Below are positions 10,957 through 21,812 of a stretch of 64,000 nucleotides of DNA, one piece after another. How positions within the stretch are numbered: position 1 is the first letter of the stretch; each line of letters opens with the position of its first letter. The position numbers and the translations under genes were made by a program. Source of the DNA: Hyperoplus lanceolatus (Eukaryota; Chordata; Actinopteri; Uranoscopiformes; Ammodytidae); the NCBI GenBank assembly GCA_026929865.2, contig CM049397.1, positions 62,001 to 126,000 on the forward strand. The letters run 5' to 3'. The notes beneath the pieces were generated by a model, which saw nothing but the letters and a program-made list of their open reading frames with translations, did not search any database and was not told where the DNA came from.

Positions 10957-12644
10957 AGTGTTCCTTTAATATAAAGACAACACGTTATAAAGCATCCTGC
11001 TTAATTTAACCTTGGCTTGATTGCAAGACGGACACAATGCCTACACTACACCTGAGGAGAACAAGGCCACTTCGCCCATACAGTATGTTATTCATCTTCT
11101 GCACCCAAAAAATCACCAACTTTAACTCAATAGTAGCAAAACTGTCAGGATCGCATAGCCCTGTCCAGGGTGCTGATCTGGCCTCTGGAGCAGAAAAGTA
11201 TGTCTGTTTCTCCCTAGCGCACAGCAGAGGGAAGATCAGCTATAATTCAAATTAATGTGTGTGAATATAAACCAGTGGCTTATATTCACACACAATCCCT
11301 TCCTGGGAAAGGCTGGAAGTGTGAATTAGGCTTTACTAACTTAGTCCGATCGCTGTTTTTTCACACGAGCCAGTTATCTTTTTTATTAAGAGGCAGATTG
11401 AGGTTCGAACCGGGCACAGCTAGTGCACGGGAACAGCACTCTTTTCACTCCAAGTGAGGAAAATAGAAAGTTTGCATGAGTTGAAATTCGCATAGGCCTA
11501 CACTATTGATAGTGCTTCAAGATCAGATCATCATTGAAGTGTTTGTAACGCAAGAGGGACGATATACAGTATATCTGTTGTATATTGTCTATCTATTGGG
11601 AAATATTTCGAAACATTGAAATGTTGCCATAATGAGGCGTCGGAATTGCGGCATGGCATATTAGCATAATAATCGCGGGTTGATGTAATTTATTCACCTA
11701 ATAACAAAGTATCCGTTTGGGGAGGAGCGGGAATATGCAGTACAACACCTAGTGTAATCTTTCCATTTAATCCGGCCCTGGGTTAGGAACCGGCCCGTGG
11801 TTGTTTTCTTCATGTCATTCCCCTCTCTGCCCCATTTCATCTCGGTCTCTCTGAAACTGATTTTAAGGTTGACTATGCAACATCTTCATTAAAAAACTAA
11901 GTATAGTCACACACAAATAATCCGACTCAATGATCACTTCTGCCTCACTAGAATGTGTTGTGGTGTGTTTACTCACACCACAACACTACTTTCCCCCCTA
12001 CTTTCCTACTTTATCCAATCCAACTTACAAAAAGTTCTGTGTAACGTATCGCTTATTTAAGCCTGCAAACAAGTCTAGTGCTGCTTCCGCCTCTCACGAT
12101 GCTGCTGCTGGCACATCCGAGGGTCATTGCTTGACCCCTCAGCAAGCGCTCTCCCAAAGCTTTCTCTTCTATCGACTCAGGCTGCCTACTGTAAATATAT
12201 GGGTTTTCAGGTTGATGAAAGGTGCAATTTAAAAATTAGATATTTAAAAAAGGGTGATGTTTATGAAAAAAGTTTGTATTCATTAAAATTATGGAAACAA
12301 AACATGCAAGAATTAAAACTCCCACACAGCAACAATCAAAGTCGATTGTGTTCTACTGGGTTTAAAAAAATAATTAATTTGATTTTTTTCCCTTACAATT
12401 TTACTACTTTTGTCTGAAAAATTCCTTAATCAGTGTTTCTGTCAGCAGAAATGGATATTCAATTCAGAGATACTGTGATATTTCATCAAGTTCTGAGGTG
12501 TCTTCACGAAGGTGTTGTAATGGGTGCAACCTGCGTTCCCATCTTCGTTAAGACAACTCTATTCCAACACCCGGTGGCGAAACACTGCAGTGCACCCTCA
12601 CCTTTTTCAAACGCTCCATTCATGTGTCCCTGGACCCGTATAAA
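10957..12644. other. Gene-free stretch with one perfect palindrome
   Basis: No gene is supported. It contains a perfect 15-bp inverted repeat at 11256-11270 and 11280-11294 (arm TGTGTGTGAATATAA, loop ACCAGTGGC). The open frames 11930-12232 and 12433-12690 have no recognisable domain. Confidence 0.45.
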
Positions 12645-12854
12645 ACATGGTATCTGCACATTTTTAAAGTTCAAATTTAAAGACATTTAAGACCTTTTTA
12701 AGACCTCTAAAATGAAAAAATAATACCAATACCGCGGTAACAGAAATCGACAAACTACACTATACACCGTAAAGGGTTGCATTAAATCTGACTACCAAAT
12801 ATTCAATGCACTTTAGCTAACAACTGCTGTCTAATTACAGAAAATAAAAAACGA

Positions 12855-12922
12855 AAAGGTCCAACTAGCTGATCTTTTGAGGGAACTATTAGTATCTTTA
12901 AAGATGAGCTAGTTGGACCTTT
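12855..12922. repeat. Inverted repeat at the broken left edge of the Tc1 copy
   Basis: AAAGGTCCAACTAGCTGATC(TTT) at 12855-12877 is the reverse complement, with one mismatch, of 12900-12922, which lies inside the transposase reading frame (KDELVGPF). The left arm is thus an inverted scrap of coding sequence joined where the real 5' terminus should be. The same junction exists in copy B (29059-29081 / 29104-29126). Confidence 0.8.
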
Positions 12923-13351
12923 TCAGGTTGAAGATGGCCTCAAAATCCACTCCCAAACCTACTGCCAGTTTCTAGAAGATACTTTCTTCAGTGGTACAGT
13001 AAAAGGTCTGCATCTTTCAAGAAGACCATGATTTGTATGCAGGACAATGCTCCATCACATGCATCGAAGTACTCAATTGCATGGCTAGCCAGTAAAGGCC
13101 TTAAGGATGAAAAAATAATGACATAACCCCCTTCCTCACCTGACCTAAACCCTATTGAGAACCTGTGGGCCCTGCTTAAACGGGATATTTACAGTGAAGG
13201 AAATCAGTACACCTCTCGGAACAGTGTCTGGGAGGCTGTGGTTGCTGCTGCACAAAAAGTTGATCGTCAACAGATCAAGAAACTGACAGACTCCATGAAC
13301 GGAAGGCTTGTGACAGTTATTGAAAAGAAGGGTGGCTATATTGGTCACTGA
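12900..13351 (+). pseudogene. Tc1/mariner transposase C-terminal half (DD37E spacing)
   Basis: The plus-strand frame reads KDELVGPFQVEDGLKI, then (after a one-base shift near 13010) MQDNAPSHASKY, SSPDLNPIENLWALLKRD and ends EKKGGYIGH. This is the second catalytic Asp (QDNAPSH) and the catalytic Glu (NPIEN) of a Tc1/mariner DDE transposase. I count 37 residues between them, a DD37E spacing. The Trp usually before PPSSPDLNP is a TAA stop (near 13127). The N-terminal DNA-binding domains and first Asp are missing. The 3' terminal repeat survives: TTGCACACAGTGTA ends near 13681 and reads on the other strand as TACACTGTGTGCAA. The element cannot be autonomous. Confidence 0.85.
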
Positions 13352-14902
13352 TTTTTTTTTTTTTTATATGTCGGACATTTTTATTTGTAAATGTTGAGTT
13401 GTTTTATTATTCTCACTGTAACAGATGAAAATAAACAAGTGAGATGGGAACATTTTCGTTTTTTTATTTAGTTGCAGAATAATTCTGCATTTTAATAGTT
13501 GCCTAATAATAGCAAAACATATATATATTCTTGTAAGAAAGACAAAATCTCACCTTTACTTTCGTAAACATTCAGGTTTAGGTTCTTTAACATTTTGGAT
13601 TGACCGAGAGCACTGTAGTTGTTCAATAATAAAATTAATCCTCAAAAATACAACTTGCCTAAAAAATTTGCACACAGTGTAAGAGATCACTGTAAAGGCA
13701 ACCTGAAAACCAATCATTACCACCTTTTCAACCAATTACAGAACTGTATCAATTGGTTTACATTTAGCCTACTGATTAATCGAGTAACAAGAACAGTTTA
13801 ATCAATTTAGAAAATATGTGTTAGGTGCAGCATACAATATTTTAATTAAGCTAAATTAAAAATGGGATATTTTGGGGGAAGAATAATCCGAATGTTCTTC
13901 ATATTTTAATTCCTTATTCAATAAATAACAAACTTAGTCCATTAACTTTATTTTTCAGAACTTATGGCAGAAACTATTTAAAAATTGGTTCCACAGGTCA
14001 AGGGAGGTTTTTGCAATTTCAAAATCGTATGTTGGCCAACTGTAGATTTACATCCATGCTCACGAGACCTGCGGTAATTTGCGCAAAGTAATTTGTTCTT
14101 CATACAGTATTGTTGCAGGCGAGTTGTACTAATTGGCAAAGGAAACGTAGGCTACTATCTGCGATTGATGGGAGGATCGGCAATAGTTTTTATCTAGCTG
14201 TCAGAAAGGGAGTGCAGTGTGGAGAGAAAGAAAGTGACAGAAAGAGACCCGAGTCTCACTCCATGAGCTCACGCCAAGTCAACGCGACCTGAATGAGCTG
14301 AATGAACGTCTGATGAGCAGCTATTTATAAATATAGATACATAAACATTGTTTACTAAACACAATCAACGTGTTGTGTGATTTGCGACAGTAGCCTACCT
14401 ATATCAGCAGACGGGTGGTTGCGCACTTACAAGCAGCGGCAGTGTGTGGTCGCGGGTGAAAAAAGCCAGCCAGTCGTCCTCCCTCCACCTCTCACCGAAT
14501 TTATAATAGCTGGGCATGCATTTCGCTGGGACGTTCTCTCCTTTTTTGCTCTACCGCGGCCGACTTCAAATTCGAAAGCAGGGAACACACATTCTTCTTC
14601 TACGTTTTAAATGCGGTACTCAGCCTCAGACGGCCGTACTGCCTCTAGCGTATGTGTCGGACTTGCCGGATATCTTTGAAGTATAGGCTATAAAACACCG
14701 ATAAAATAAAAACATAAAAATCTAACAATTAAACTAGAAAACTAGAATGAAACAAATAAGGCGAGCTCATTAATTCTGCCCCCGATTAAATTTAATGCCG
14801 CCCACCCAATAATTCCAGACTTTTTAAGACATTTAAGGCCTTGAATATTGAAACTTACATTTAATGACTTTTAATGCTTTTCAAGATCCGCGGCAACCCT
14901 GC

Positions 14903-15543
14903 ACTATGGTCACTCCACTTTTTAAATAGGTCCATGGTCTCAAAGCGCAAAGATCTTGCAAGGGCAAAACATTTCCTAACCCTAACCCACCTATTATTTC
15001 TATCAGCCCACCCTAATCTAACTGGCTAACGCGTCCTGCCAGACTTGGAACTGATGACGTGCCTGTATTTCTAGCTTTTGGAGCAGATATCTATGTAGGC
15101 ATTTACAGATTTGTCTACACACACAGATCTATGGGTTTTCACATCTGATTATAGACACACAGATTGAGATACACATTCATAAATTCTTTGCTACAAAATT
15201 GGCCCCATATGGCCCATGAATGATCTGTGTATGTGTGAATTAACATACACAAATTACCTTTGATTGCAAACAATTATAACCAGGCTTGAACTTACAGTTG
15301 CAGTCTTAGCTGTTTTCATGAACAAGATGCTGAAGATTTTACTGAAAATCAAGTATGAATAGTATGTCTTCTGGACAGACAGCATGACGGTTCTTCAATA
15401 CAGTGCCAGAAACATGAATGGATTCAAAAAGTACGCGCTGAAATTAAGTCAGAACAGAAGACTAGATTGACTTGTAATCCAAACCCCTAAACCATCTCTT
15501 GCAGATCAGAGCAAAACCACTTCTACCACCGGGCTTGTTTAGA
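14903..15543. other. Gene-free stretch
   Basis: AT-rich sequence with a single AACCCTAACCCA near 14988, too short to be telomeric. No open frame or terminal repeat is supported. Confidence 0.4.
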
Positions 15544-15590
15544 GGTTGTTGTTGTTGTTGTTGCTGCTGTCCTTGTTTTGCCAAGGGCAG

Positions 15591-16749
15591 AGGCCTGTTT
15601 CAGGTAGCTGGTTTTGAGGCAACCCAGAGTTTGTTCGCTCTGAGTCAGAGGAAACTCTGGGTTTTCCGTTTCAGGTAGCAGGTTCAGCGCAACCGAGAGT
15701 CAGTTACTGCGGCAACATACGCCATGGGTCTAACCTGCTCGGTAGGTGGTTAGACCTACCCTGAGTTTGTTTTCACTTTACGCTGCAGCTCCGACTGAAG
15801 AAAGAGTGTCACTGTCACACGCGTCCCTTTACAGTTTGAAGCAAAATCACTCCATAGAAATCTCCATCGGGATGTTTTTATCATGTACTGATGATTTTAC
15901 GTTTGACTGATCATTTATCTGATCAGTAGCCTTGTTCTCAGCCCTCGGTCCGTTCATATAGGCGGCCACCTTACACATCGTGACATGCTCTACATTCAGA
16001 TTAATAAACCTATTTGTATTGTATGGTTTTTAACGTCTGTGCCACTGAACAGATTTATGTCAGGTGGATTCATGTAACGCTGCGGCTGCACGCGATCGTT
16101 ACTGTTCACTTGTGCGATCCTAAAGTCACAGACGAGCCTCGTTAAATAGCCTAATATGAATATAAAAATTATATAATAATTTAAACTGTTATCACTTGAG
16201 GAAAATGGATCTGGTAATAATTCAGGCTCTTAAATAGAAACTGTCACCTAATGTGTCTGTTTACTGCACAGTATTAGGCTATAGCTTGCCAACATATTAT
16301 ACAGCGATTAAACACTGTCAGCAATGCTGTGCCGTGCCAGCTTAATACTTTACTGCTGATATGCGTAACTTTTTAAAATAGACTATGGCTTCTCATACGG
16401 AAGTGAAATTATTCTCTTCTCCATATGCTCATTCGTTAATATTTCTAACTCTAGTGGGAGGAGCAGTGTTTTTTTTTCTTTTTTTTTGAGAAGTGGAGAA
16501 GTGGGAGGATCAATCATTTGTTTCTCCTGTTTCCATGGTGAATCATGTTATCAGCGATCCATTGACGATGGCTTTTACGCACACGCAACACCCAGAGTGA
16601 ACACGCTCAGAGTTGATTGACCCAACGCTGATCCACTGTTCTGAAACCGAAAACCCGGAGTTGCTTGTCAACCCTGCGCTCTGAGTTGACCAACTCAGAG
16701 CGCAGGATTCAACTCAGAGTATGTAAAACCAGCTACCTGAAACAGGCCT
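15591..16749. mobile_element. PIF/Harbinger-type MITE with CAG target-site duplication
   Basis: It starts AGGCCTGTTTCAGGTAGCTG and ends in the exact reverse complement CAGCTACCTGAAACAGGCCT. It is flanked on both sides by CAG (15588-15590 and 16750-16752). Three-base CWG or TWA duplications are typical of PIF/Harbinger elements. Subterminal motifs built on ACTCTGAGTT repeat in both orientations. The interior (about 1.1 kb) has no transposase frame, so it is non-autonomous. A (GTT)n tract lies just left at 15544-15562. Confidence 0.8.
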
Positions 16750-16752
16750 CAG

Positions 16753-17865
16753 GGCTCTGCTGCTGACACAAACACATAGGTGTGCACACGCTCAGTCAGA
16801 GAAACACCGGAGGAAAGAAGAACTACATGTGTTACGTTAATGGGCAAGAAAGTGGATTGGTGTGAAAAAAAACTACCACTAATGTAAGTAAGTGTAACAG
16901 AGAATGTAGAAGAAATGCAGTTTAATCATGGAGCCTCTGAATTACTGCTTTTATAAGTTAATTAGAAAGGCATTATAAATTATGTTTGACTAGATCAAAG
17001 TGCTCTGCGCGCGCTCAACCTCTGGTCGGTGGCAAGTTTGTTGTTACATAGGAGTAGGCAAGGAAATATGATGTTTTTTATATGTAACGTTTGAGTTTGT
17101 CAGCATCATCACTTTTGGTGTGCACTTTATGTGGCAGAGGGTCAATGAGGGAGTTGTAAAGGATCCCCGGAGCTGCAAGGTTTGTGATGTTTGAGTTATT
17201 TATTAAATTAAAAGATACTGTAGTTGTTAAACAGCAATGTTGTCCATCAGTCAGTCCATCTTGGTGGTCTCACACGAACACTTGTTGCTGGTTTGCCTCT
17301 GCTGAAGTCAGTGTACAGCTGGCCGTGTCCCAACACACTGTGGGCAGGAAGATACCAACTCTCTTGTCCTCTTGTCCTGCAGAAGACACAGGGTCAGGTT
17401 ATTACCAATCAAAAGAAAGTGCAATGTGAAAATGTGAAAATGCAAGATGGATTGTATCTCACCTTTACTGACTGTGACAGCAAAGGCCAAGCGAAGAGGG
17501 AACCACCTCTGGACCACAGCGAATGGGAACTCCTAGGCCCGCTCATGGAGAGGCGCCTCCATGGTGCCATTTTCTCCTACTGGGAGCTGGTGTCCCTTCC
17601 ACGGCCGTCCACTTTTTCGTTACCAGTTGGTTTGTGTTTGTCCTCTAAATGACAAATTGTTACTGGTATTATTACCACCATAACTTTGATCTGTGAAAAA
17701 GCAGGTGTAATAATAACCTAGAATAATACTAACCATGTGTGTGGCTGGGCAGCAGAGCACCTCCGTGTGTGTTTAAAACCTGAGATGTTGAGTGGCTGGG
17801 AACAGAAATGATCATGGTTGTGTTGTTGAGTTCTTAAACTTGATAATTGTTATTATAAACAAGAA

Positions 17866-17867
<2 letters not shown>
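16753..17867. other. Gene-free stretch with an unassigned open frame
   Basis: The frame 17224-17652 (142 codons) contains no domain I recognise, and overlapping frames compete with it. I do not call it a gene. No transposon ends were found. Confidence 0.4.

Positions 17868-17948
<81 letters not shown>
17868..17948. repeat. (GT)n microsatellite
   Basis: About 40 uninterrupted GT units. The histidine/threonine-repeat frame on the minus strand is a translation of this tract. Confidence 0.95.
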
Positions 17949-17952
<4 letters not shown>

Positions 17953-18372
17953 AGATTCTAGACCTAGTTTAGCCAATGAAAGAAATGTTATAGTATTTTG
18001 CATGTATAACGTGCATGGGCAGAATTAAATGTGTTGCATGTCATTACCTGTTCTAAATGCAGACCCATTAAAACCAAACAAAGCTGGATGCATCAAAATT
18101 CCAACGTTATATTGTGTATGTCTGTCATTTGTTGTTGGTGTGAAGGCCCCATGACGGACATGCAAGAGAGATGTGTAATTCTGGCCCCCACATGTGTCGC
18201 TTTTGTGGGCCCTGGTTTTCCTGTGACCCATGTTGAGCTACTGTTGTTCACATGAATCAGTAGTTATTCAAGTCACTAAGAACTGTTCATACCAAGTTAA
18301 AAAGTAATCTTAATCAGTAATATGGGGTTAAGTATGTACAGTTTTAATATTGGGCACATTTTCTGCCTGAAG

Positions 18373-18479
<107 letters not shown>

Positions 18480-18490
18480 AACCTTGCCAG

Positions 18491-18570
18491 GGAGATCCGT
18501 TTTACACACGTCTGCAGAACTGGACTTTAGGGAGATCCGTCTTACACACGTCTGCAGAACTGGACTTTAG
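18491..18570. repeat. 40-bp tandem duplication (2 copies)
   Basis: GGAGATCCGT(T/C)TTACACACG continuing through CTGGACTTTAG at 18491-18530 is repeated at 18531-18570 with one mismatch. It lies immediately beside the (TG)n tract, suggesting replication slippage. Confidence 0.9.
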
Positions 18571-18649
18571 GAAGTGGAAAACTTTATCTTGCCCAGTAGA
18601 AATTGCAGCGACACCATTCGGTTGGTTTGTATGTGGCGTGGTCAGCGGC

Positions 18650-18940
18650 GATAACTCATCTCACAGAGTTGTAATGGCCACGGTTGCTATCTGTCCGTAT
18701 GCGAGTGTCAAGCTGTTATCCGGTAACTTCTGCCTTTGTTTATATGGCTGTTGGCATCACAGCCGCCGCGTGTTGGGTGAGCATTGTATCTCACGGAGTT
18801 GCAATGGTCGCGGTTGTTGTCCTATGCGAGTGTGAAGCTTTTATAATAGGTCCATGGTGTGGGGTGTGAAGCATGGACCTATAAAGAAAGCTGTTATCAG
18901 GTAGCACCATCGCCTAACTTCTTCTTCTGCATATTTGGCG
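18650..18940. repeat. Degenerate tandem duplication with a 48-bp foldback insertion
   Basis: ATCTCACAGAGTTGTAATGG .. TATGCGAGTGTCAAGCTG at 18656-18716 recurs as ATCTCACGGAGTTGCAATGG .. TATGCGAGTGTGAAGCT at 18788-18840. The second copy is split by an insertion (about 18841-18888) whose ends fold back: TAATAGGTCCATG and CATGGACCTATAAA. AAGCT flanks it on both sides (18836-18840 and 18889-18893), like a 5-bp TSD. Confidence 0.6.
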
Positions 18941-19239
18941 GTTGGCACCATAGACATTATAAAGGATAGACACAGCATTGGGCGTTGAGCGCGAGAAATG
19001 CGGGCGCCATCTTGGACCGGTCACACGTTCCACTCAGTGTAGTCTGTTTGGCAGGTGGAATGAACTGTCAGCGCATGTAATTAATCATATCTCATTAAAT
19101 ACCAAACTGATTTTCACGCGGTTTTCTTTGCTGCAAAGATCATACACGTAGTTAAGATACAGGGCACAAGTTTCGACGTGTTTTAATATTCATAGTGGGC
19201 TTAACAGTCATAGAAGATTCTCATATGATATAAGTAACC

Positions 19240-19500
19240 AGACGTCCGAGTCACACACTTCGTCCGGGAGGAGATTGAAACGGAGGATGTGTTTCTGCTT
19301 GGGGAACATATTGAGGAGACACAGTTTGGCATCGACAAGCACCATTCCGACTTGTTGTCATTGGTTGTGTCTGTCTTTCACAAATTAAGGCTGCACCACA
19401 TTGCCAAACTCGATCGCCTCGCTTGAATTTCTCTTCGGAGTAAAATGCGATTGTAAGGATGGTTAACTTTATTTTATGCATTTGAGTATTATTGTTTGCT
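19240..19500 (+). pseudogene. Short coding-like remnant, possibly P-element/THAP transposase tail
   Basis: A plus-strand frame reads FVREEIETEDVFLLGEH .. LLSLVVSVFHKLRLHHIAKL and then meets stops. The KLRLHHxxKL pattern vaguely recalls the C-terminus of P-element-like transposases, but I cannot confirm it. It sits between the inverted-repeat arms and could be a decayed piece of the element's own gene. Confidence 0.2.
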
Positions 19501-19854
19501 GTTGTTGTTTGATTTTCCCTTAATTTAATACTTTTGATTGCTGTGGTTTTGTATTGAATGTGTTTTTAAATGTACCGCGCTGCAAGGCACGCATTGATTT
19601 CCTGTCTGTGTATGAGGAACCAACTCGAGACTAGACTGAACTTGGTATTCCCCCCCTAGTAGGCCTATAGAACATTGGACAACCAAGAAGACTTTGCTTT
19701 TAAATAATCCCGTCCTCTTTTAAGAGGCAATTGCCTAACAGGCTTGTGTTTTAAATTAGAGAAATACAACATATTTTTACATGAACACTCATGTTGTCCT
19801 TCTCTTTTAATGAGATATTATATACACTGGTTTTTATTTATATTTAATGCCTTC

Positions 19855-20019
19855 ATGGGAAACATCCACCCTTCATATGTACCATGCTCGACTACTCCTC
19901 CTAAATTGCCCCGAGCTAACTCCAGTTTAGGAATAACTGCCTTTTCATGTAGTGCCCCTAATTCATGGAATGCTCTGCAGAGCAACCTAAAAATGACTGC
20001 TCTTCCTACTCTTGGTTAA
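19855..20019 (+). pseudogene. LINE ORF2 C-terminal tail captured inside the foldback element
   Basis: The frame ends PRANSSLGITAFSCSAPNSW then NALQSNLKMTALPTLG. TAFSxSAPxxWNxLQxxLK is the conserved end of CR1/L2-group ORF2 proteins. Only the last roughly 45 residues are recognisable. The 5' part (19501-19854) shows no conserved motif, and the coding end runs directly into the right inverted arm. Confidence 0.6.
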
Positions 20020-20291
20020 GCCCACTATGAATATTAAAACACGTCGAAACTTGTACTTGTATCTTAGCTACATGTATGATCTTTGCAGCAAAGAAAACCG
20101 GGTGAAAATCAGTTTGGTATTTAATGAGATATGATTAATTACATGCGCTGACAGTTCATTGCACCTGCCAAACAGACTACACTGAGTGGAACGTGTGACC
20201 GGTTCAAGATGGCGCCCGCATTTCTCGTCAGCGCCAATAGGCAGTAGCGGCCAACGAGGCGTCTATCCTTTATAATGTCTATGGTTGGCAC

Positions 20292-21568
20292 CATTGACAT
20301 ATTACAGCCACCGTTTGTCGGTTAAGTAATGTTGTGGTCTACTACCGCCACCCTCTGGAAGGAGGATAGATGGTGAGCAGAACGTTTTAAATCATTAATT
20401 TTGTCGCCACAACGTGATTTATTTGTGATTTTCTTTTTTTTCCACTGCTGCCAAATACTGCCCAGACCCCTAGAGAATATTTTGGAAATGTTTGGAAGCA
20501 TGGGATGCAGTGGTGCCACACTTACACACAAACATACAAAAACACTCGCACACGGCTCCAATTATAGTAGTGGGATTGCCTAAAACCGAGAGACATGATC
20601 TTTTCATTAGTCAGTTAACTTAATTGCTACTATATTCTCACCTAGTCAAGCCAACAGTTTTGAGATTATTAACTGTTGAAGTCATTGCTACGTACAGATG
20701 CCTTGACACTCCTGCTATACAGTTCTTCTATATCACTGTTCAGACTTTTCTTATTAGTACCATACATAGGAAATGTTTTGATTTCCTCATTTTACGTCTG
20801 TACTGATTGTCATTCATTCATTTGTTAAAATATTAATGAGTTTTTATTGGCATCTGAAAACTGCGAAGACAATTAAATATACATTATAATAAGATATACA
20901 CTATAATATAGTAAAATAATTGATACTCTTGTAAATATTTAAAATGTATTATGCCGTTCACTATTTTCACCTTACCAGTAAAATACTTCTTTGAAATAAA
21001 AAAGTATAAATGAAGGAGTATTTTTAATGCATGTGAATAGTCTTGTTTCATATGATGTTTCATCTCTCTTTTCTTTACAGCAGTTTAAGTCAAATGTTTA
21101 CTTACTTTGGAGAAGTAATCAAACTAGTAAGAATTTTCCATGTCCAATGTTTTTACTTCAAATTGATAGTTTAAAATTAATACTAAGCGTACCTCATTAT
21201 CACTATCAACTAAAATTAAAAGTATTATATCAATTGTCATCATCTGCGTAGTCTGATGACAAATGTTTGCAGTAAGCCACAATCACTGGCAGCCATGTTA
21301 AATGGTCTGCTTCTTCTTGTTATGTTGAAATGAAACAGTATAAGTACATTAACATTGATGGTGAACGGTGTCACACCCACTGTGGCTGCAGGAACTATTG
21401 ACTGCATTAGTGAGACTTTTATTTTATACCTTTTAAAAGCATATAGATACCGTCCATTTCATGTTAAACTCTATCTCCTGTTGCACCTCACCTTGAACTC
21501 TTCCATGCCTCCCTGGTAGACACATTTAATAGTTTGAAAAAGTCCACATCAGAAGAAGAATCACTCAC
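20292..21568. other. Gene-free, AT-rich intron-like sequence
   Basis: Several short open frames (20322-21251) lack motifs. No terminal repeats were seen. By position this would be apba1 intron. Confidence 0.5.
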
Positions 21569-21608
21569 CTTCTACATATGTGGGGAAGGATGCAAGGCTT
21601 CTCCTGGA
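21569..21608 (-). CDS. apba1: APBA1-like 40-bp exon just upstream of the PTB domain
   Basis: The acceptor TTGTATTCATAG precedes TCCAGGAGAAGC. The exon reads SRRSLASFPTYVE plus one base and ends at the strong donor GAAG|gtgagt. Joined to the exon at 4619-4764 it gives [20 protein letters not shown]. This is the expected sequence leading into the PTB domain of APBA proteins (YVEVPGPCEPEDL in the human paralogs, from memory). The phase-1 end is completed exactly by the next exon. The intron between them is 16.8 kb and contains the L2-like LINE, composite copy A and the foldback element. Confidence 0.75.
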
Positions 21609-21713
21609 CTATGAATACAAACAATGACATTGTTTCAAATATTACATCAACTTGATGTGTATAGTGGAAAGGACAGGCAGTGCAGAGAATATCTAATGAA
21701 TAGTTGAACACAC

Positions 21714-21812
21714 CTCTTTGCTTGAGGGAGAACATTCAAAGCTGTCATCCTGCAGCAGGTGTCTACTGGAGGACTCTGCTCCGGGAGGAGAGGGTGAGCC
21801 TGAATCAGGAGA
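21714..21812 (-). CDS. apba1: APBA1-like 99-bp exon, Ser/Pro-rich linker
   Basis: The acceptor TGTCTTGTCTCCCTGCAG precedes TCTCCTGATTC. The exon is 33 codons, reads SPDSGSPSPPGAESSS, RHLLQDDSFECSPSSKE, and ends GAG|gtgtgt. It starts and ends in phase 0 and joins the 21569-21608 exon (SSKE-SRRSLASFPTYVE) without a stop. Low-complexity acidic/Ser-Pro sequence is typical of the linker before the APBA PTB domain. Only 105 bp of intron separates the two exons. I recognise the gene mainly from the downstream exons. Confidence 0.65.

Larger units (their letters stand above)
12645..14902. mobile_element. Composite element copy A (hAT-like shell carrying a broken Tc1)
   Basis: It runs from AACATGGTATCTGCAC to AAGATCCGCGGCAACCCTGC and is repeated almost base for base at 28848-34820. 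The right end, read on the minus strand, is GCAGGGTTGCCGCGGATCTT followed by several TTAAA-rich motifs; a related TTTAAGACC motif sits near the left end. I recall this pattern from fish hAT-like elements, but no intact terminal inverted repeat or TSD is present. The left end may be truncated. Inside lies a 5'-deleted Tc1 transposon (12855-13681). The remaining shell (13682-14902) has no recognisable gene. Confidence 0.7.
18949..20283. mobile_element. Long-inverted-repeat (foldback) element with 8-bp TSD GTTGGCAC
   Basis: Arms of about 257 and 269 bp (18949-19205 and 20015-20283) are near-perfect reverse complements beginning CATAGACATTATAAAGG. The exact 8-bp duplication GTTGGCAC lies at 18941-18948 and 20284-20291. 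Eight-base duplications and CA..TG ends suggest the hAT superfamily. The arms match over most of their length, except for about 35 bases after the terminal 23, which differ. The 0.8-kb core holds a LINE C-terminal coding end and a possible transposase scrap, so the element appears to have captured unrelated sequence. Confidence 0.85.

Noticed and set aside
12433..12690. 85-codon open frame left of composite copy A
   Set aside because: It crosses the composite element boundary at 12645, so its end is element sequence and not a conserved gene.
14980..14996. Interstitial telomere repeat
   Set aside because: Only about one and a half TTAGGG-type units are present.
17224..17652. 142-codon open frame as a possible gene
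   Set aside because: No domain, no splice or promoter context, and a second frame overlaps it with equal support.
17812..18003. Open frame rich in His-Thr repeats
   Set aside because: It is the translation of a (GT)n microsatellite. The same applies to the Cys/Val frames at 18322-18570 and 24144-24435 and the Ile/Tyr frames at 62267-62587.
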